Below are positions 62,175 through 64,000 of a stretch of 64,000 bases of DNA, piece after piece. Numbering within the stretch: position 1 is the first letter of the stretch; each line of letters starts with the position of its first letter. The translations under genes and the position numbers were made by a program. Origin of the DNA: Chloroflexota bacterium (lineage in GTDB: Bacteria > Chloroflexota > Anaerolineae > Anaerolineales > Villigracilaceae); contig JACPYX010000007.1 in assembly GCA_016195815.1 (NCBI GenBank), forward strand, positions 372,001 to 436,000, in the 5' to 3' direction. The notes beneath the pieces are model-generated. The model did no database searches. It saw only the letters and a list, made by a program, of their open reading frames with translations, and was not told the DNA's origin.

Positions 62175-62232
62175 TCTCACTCATCCTCCCCAAGGAAGAG
62201 TAGGTTGAGTTAGGCAATGTATAGAATCACAA

Positions 62233-62256
62233 GAGCCGCCTCTAGGGGCGGCTCTA
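62233..62256. terminator. Hairpin between sucD and acpP
   Basis: A 9-bp perfect stem (62233-62241 and 62248-62256) between convergent genes. It lacks a strong T run, so termination efficiency is uncertain. Confidence 0.6.
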
Positions 62257-62277
62257 CGGTTATAATCACACCTGAAT

Positions 62278-62514
62278 TTACGTGTGATGGCCGTCAATGT
62301 ACGCGACAGCTTCACCAACAGTTGTAATCTTCTGTGCGGCCTCATCGGAGATCTCGGTGCCGAATTTGTCTTCAAAAGCCATGATCAATTCGACGAGGTC
62401 AAGAGAATCCGCCTCAAGGTCCTCGCGGAAGCGAGCTTCCATTGTGATCTTCGCTTCATCCGAACCGAGCAGGTCCACAATAATTTTCTTGACGTCGGCA
62501 AAAGTATCTGCCAT
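62278..62514 (-). CDS. acpP: Acyl carrier protein
   Basis: The 78-residue acidic protein has the phosphopantetheine site Ser in [18 protein letters not shown] near residue 36. It carries growing acyl chains in fatty-acid synthesis. ATG 62514 ([10 protein letters not shown]) has GGAGGA before it, so the upstream ATG 62529 is not used. An extended -10 (TGTTACAAT at 62561-62569) lies upstream. Confidence 0.93.
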   Translation of the reverse strand: MADTFADVKKIIVDLLGSDEAKITMEARFREDLEADSLDLVELIMAFEDKFGTEISDEAAQKITTVGEAVAYIDGHHT

Positions 62515-62610
62515 GATTTTATCCTCCATTGCAAAATGAATTCAAGATTTTGATTGGCCAATTGTAACACAGGCAAGTCTGATGGATTTCAAACACAGGA
62601 ACACTGTCAA

Positions 62611-63639
62611 ATGTCCAAAGTTGCGCCCATTGCAGAACGAAAAGCCGACCACATTAAGATCAACTTAGAAAGAGATGTTCGTTCCGCCCTGACCACCGGA
62701 TTGGAAAATTACCATTTTATCCACGAGGCCTTGCCCGAACTTAATTTGGATGAAGTGGACACCAGCCTGACTCTCTTCGGAAAGCAACTGGACGCTCCGA
62801 TTCTGATCTCTTCGATGACGGGCGGCACGCCTCAGGCCGGGACCATTAACCGGCGGCTGGCCGAGGCGGCCCAATCTACACGGATGGCGATGGGCGTCGG
62901 CTCGCAACGCGCCGCACTCGAAGATAAATCCCAAGCTAAGACATTTCAAGTGCGAAAATACGCGCCCGATATTTTATTGTTTGCCAATCTCGGCGCAGTT
63001 CAACTGAATTATGGTTATGACACTGACGAATGCCGCCGCGCCGTGGATATGATCGGAGCCGACGCGCTTTACTTGCATTTAAATCCTTTGCAGGAAGCCG
63101 TGCAACACGGTGGCAACACGAACTTCAAAGGCCTGGCAAAAAAGGTCGAACAGGTTTGCAAAAAACTTGAAGTGCCTGTCATTGCAAAAGAAGTTGGCTG
63201 GGGAATCTCGGAACGGACAGCCAGGTTATTATCCAATTGCGGTATTTCCGCAATTGATGTTGCAGGCGCGGGCGGGACAAGTTGGTCACAAGTGGAAATG
63301 CACCGCGCGCCCGATGAATTCACCCGCCAACTCGCCGCCATGTTTGTTGGCTGGGGAATCCCATCTGCCGTGTCTATTTTAAATGTCAAGAAAGCCGCGC
63401 CTGAAATGACCATATTCGCCAGCGGCGGCCTCAAAGACGGACTCGACATCGCCAAGTGCATCGCCCTCGGCGCAACCATCGGCGGCATGGCGGGAAATTT
63501 CCTGAAAGCCGCCGCAGTTTCGACAGAGAACGCAATCGAGATGATGAGATTGACGAAGAGACAGATCGAAGTGACAATGTTTGTATGTGGCGTTGAGAAG
63601 CTGGAAGGTTTGAAGGCTGGAAAGTTGGTTGAGCGGTAA
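62611..63639 (+). CDS. fni: Type 2 isopentenyl-diphosphate isomerase
   Basis: The 342-residue FMN enzyme interconverts IPP and DMAPP for isoprenoid synthesis. [14 protein letters not shown] at the start, [12 protein letters not shown] near residue 67, [11 protein letters not shown] near 93, [11 protein letters not shown]-like text ([15 protein letters not shown]) near 215 and [14 protein letters not shown] near 270 are typical. ATG 62611 begins the conserved part. A frame extending upstream to 62554 is ignored. Confidence 0.94.
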   Translation: MSKVAPIAERKADHIKINLERDVRSALTTGLENYHFIHEALPELNLDEVDTSLTLFGKQLDAPILISSMTGGTPQAGTINRRLAEAAQSTRMAMGVGSQRAALEDKSQAKTFQVRKYAPDILLFANLGAVQLNYGYDTDECRRAVDMIGADALYLHLNPLQEAVQHGGNTNFKGLAKKVEQVCKKLEVPVIAKEVGWGISERTARLLSNCGISAIDVAGAGGTSWSQVEMHRAPDEFTRQLAAMFVGWGIPSAVSILNVKKAAPEMTIFASGGLKDGLDIAKCIALGATIGGMAGNFLKAAAVSTENAIEMMRLTKRQIEVTMFVCGVEKLEGLKAGKLVER

Positions 63640-63743
63640 GGTTGTGTAATCGAATTTAGGTGGCGGGATCAAGATATGTGGCGGCTTCGTTCGCCGTAAG
63701 AACATGTATAATTCACCCATTCTCCTTCGCCAAAGGCGGCCAC

Positions 63744-64000
63744 ATGGACATCCTGCCCATTCTCCAGCGTGTTCCCCGCTTTGCCTCTGCAACAAATATA
63801 ACCATCACCGAATTGACTGGCGGCATCACCAACAAGAATTACAAGATTACAATAGATGGAGAAATTTATGTGCTTCGCCTGGGCGGGAACGAAACAAAAT
63901 TTTTAGGCATTGACCGAAAGACCGAATACAAATGTAGTCTGTTGGCGTCCAGAGCTGGTATCGCGCCGGAACCGGTCGCGTTCATTGAACCGGAGGGTTA
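63744..64000 (+). CDS. Choline/ethanolamine-kinase-like protein (N-terminal part)
   Basis: The frame starts with ATG 63744 and runs off the window after 85 codons. ITELTGGITNKNYKI, VYLR-like YVLRLGGNET and DRKTEYKCSLLA match the N-lobe of choline kinase/aminoglycoside-phosphotransferase-like enzymes, which phosphorylate small alcohols. TATAAT (63707-63712) lies 31 nt before the start. Only the ATP-binding part is seen. Confidence 0.75.
   Translation, partial: MDILPILQRVPRFASATNITITELTGGITNKNYKITIDGEIYVLRLGGNETKFLGIDRKTEYKCSLLASRAGIAPEPVAFIEPEG

Overview
The window looks like a chromosomal stretch of a bacterium of the phylum Chloroflexota, probably class Anaerolineae. This rests on proteins seen here: extracellular Pro/Thr 'TPTxTP' linkers before membrane anchors, an Agl23-like membrane protein fused to NHL repeats, a K+-independent H+-pyrophosphatase, a type 2 IPP isomerase and several STAND NTPases. 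No 16S gene is present, so the placement is inference. Gene starts are a mix of good Shine-Dalgarno sites and apparently leaderless starts with a TATAAT-type box 6-9 nt before the ATG.

Layout. 0-3.3 kb: end of a membrane-anchored protein, an IscA/HesB-type Fe-S protein and hppA with back-to-back promoters. 3.4-11 kb: a glycan or surface-polymer cluster (GT2, two methyltransferases, GT4, two polytopic membrane proteins). 11-20.3 kb: mutS, gpmA, a fused FAD oxidase/Fe-S protein carrying in-frame heptamer repeats, a SPOUT methyltransferase, a CAP-LysM surface protein, a formate/nitrite-type channel and a lone RAM domain. 20.4-29.2 kb: a conflict-type region with a DUF4258/YgiT toxin-antitoxin-like pair, a helical protein overlapping a transmembrane STAND NTPase gene, assorted housekeeping genes, and a second STAND NTPase with TPRs. 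Both STAND proteins and the helical protein share a short Gly/Asn-rich 'GDV-x-G-x-I-V-x-GDNN' motif, which suggests a homotypic (amyloid-type) signalling pair.

29.3-34.9 kb: a heterodimeric multidrug ABC exporter with asymmetric ATP sites, preceded by a complete attenuator (promoter, 30-codon leader ORF, intrinsic terminator), and a MATE exporter. 35-41.3 kb: a tyrosine recombinase, an OmpR/EnvZ-type two-component pair, a bacterial SET-domain protein, a NarL-type regulator without a phospho-acceptor, a cytoplasmic trypsin-like protease with a PDZ domain and an unrecognised protein.

41.38-51.45 kb: an integrated element of about 9.95 kb bounded by 119-bp perfect direct repeats. Each repeat holds the promoter and 5' half of a tRNA-Leu(UAG) gene and ends at the last base of the anticodon loop. 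The element supplies a new promoter and 5' half for the intact tRNA on its right and leaves a promoter-driven 5' half-tRNA on its left. It carries a tyrosine recombinase at each end, a Prim-Pol-type primase, an HTH regulator with a large inverted-repeat operator, a GIY-YIG protein, an SH3 lipoprotein, many small unknown genes and a candidate antisense RNA. No relaxase or capsid gene is visible.

51.5-64 kb: housekeeping genes: tig-clpP (overlapping), a DUF1028 protein, a HAD phosphatase and rlmN (overlapping), the Agl23-NHL protein, sucCD, acpP, fni and the start of a choline-kinase-like gene.

The points most worth a second look are the attenuated ABC exporter, the effector/STAND pair with the shared motif, and the element that rebuilds the 5' half rather than the 3' half of its tRNA target.
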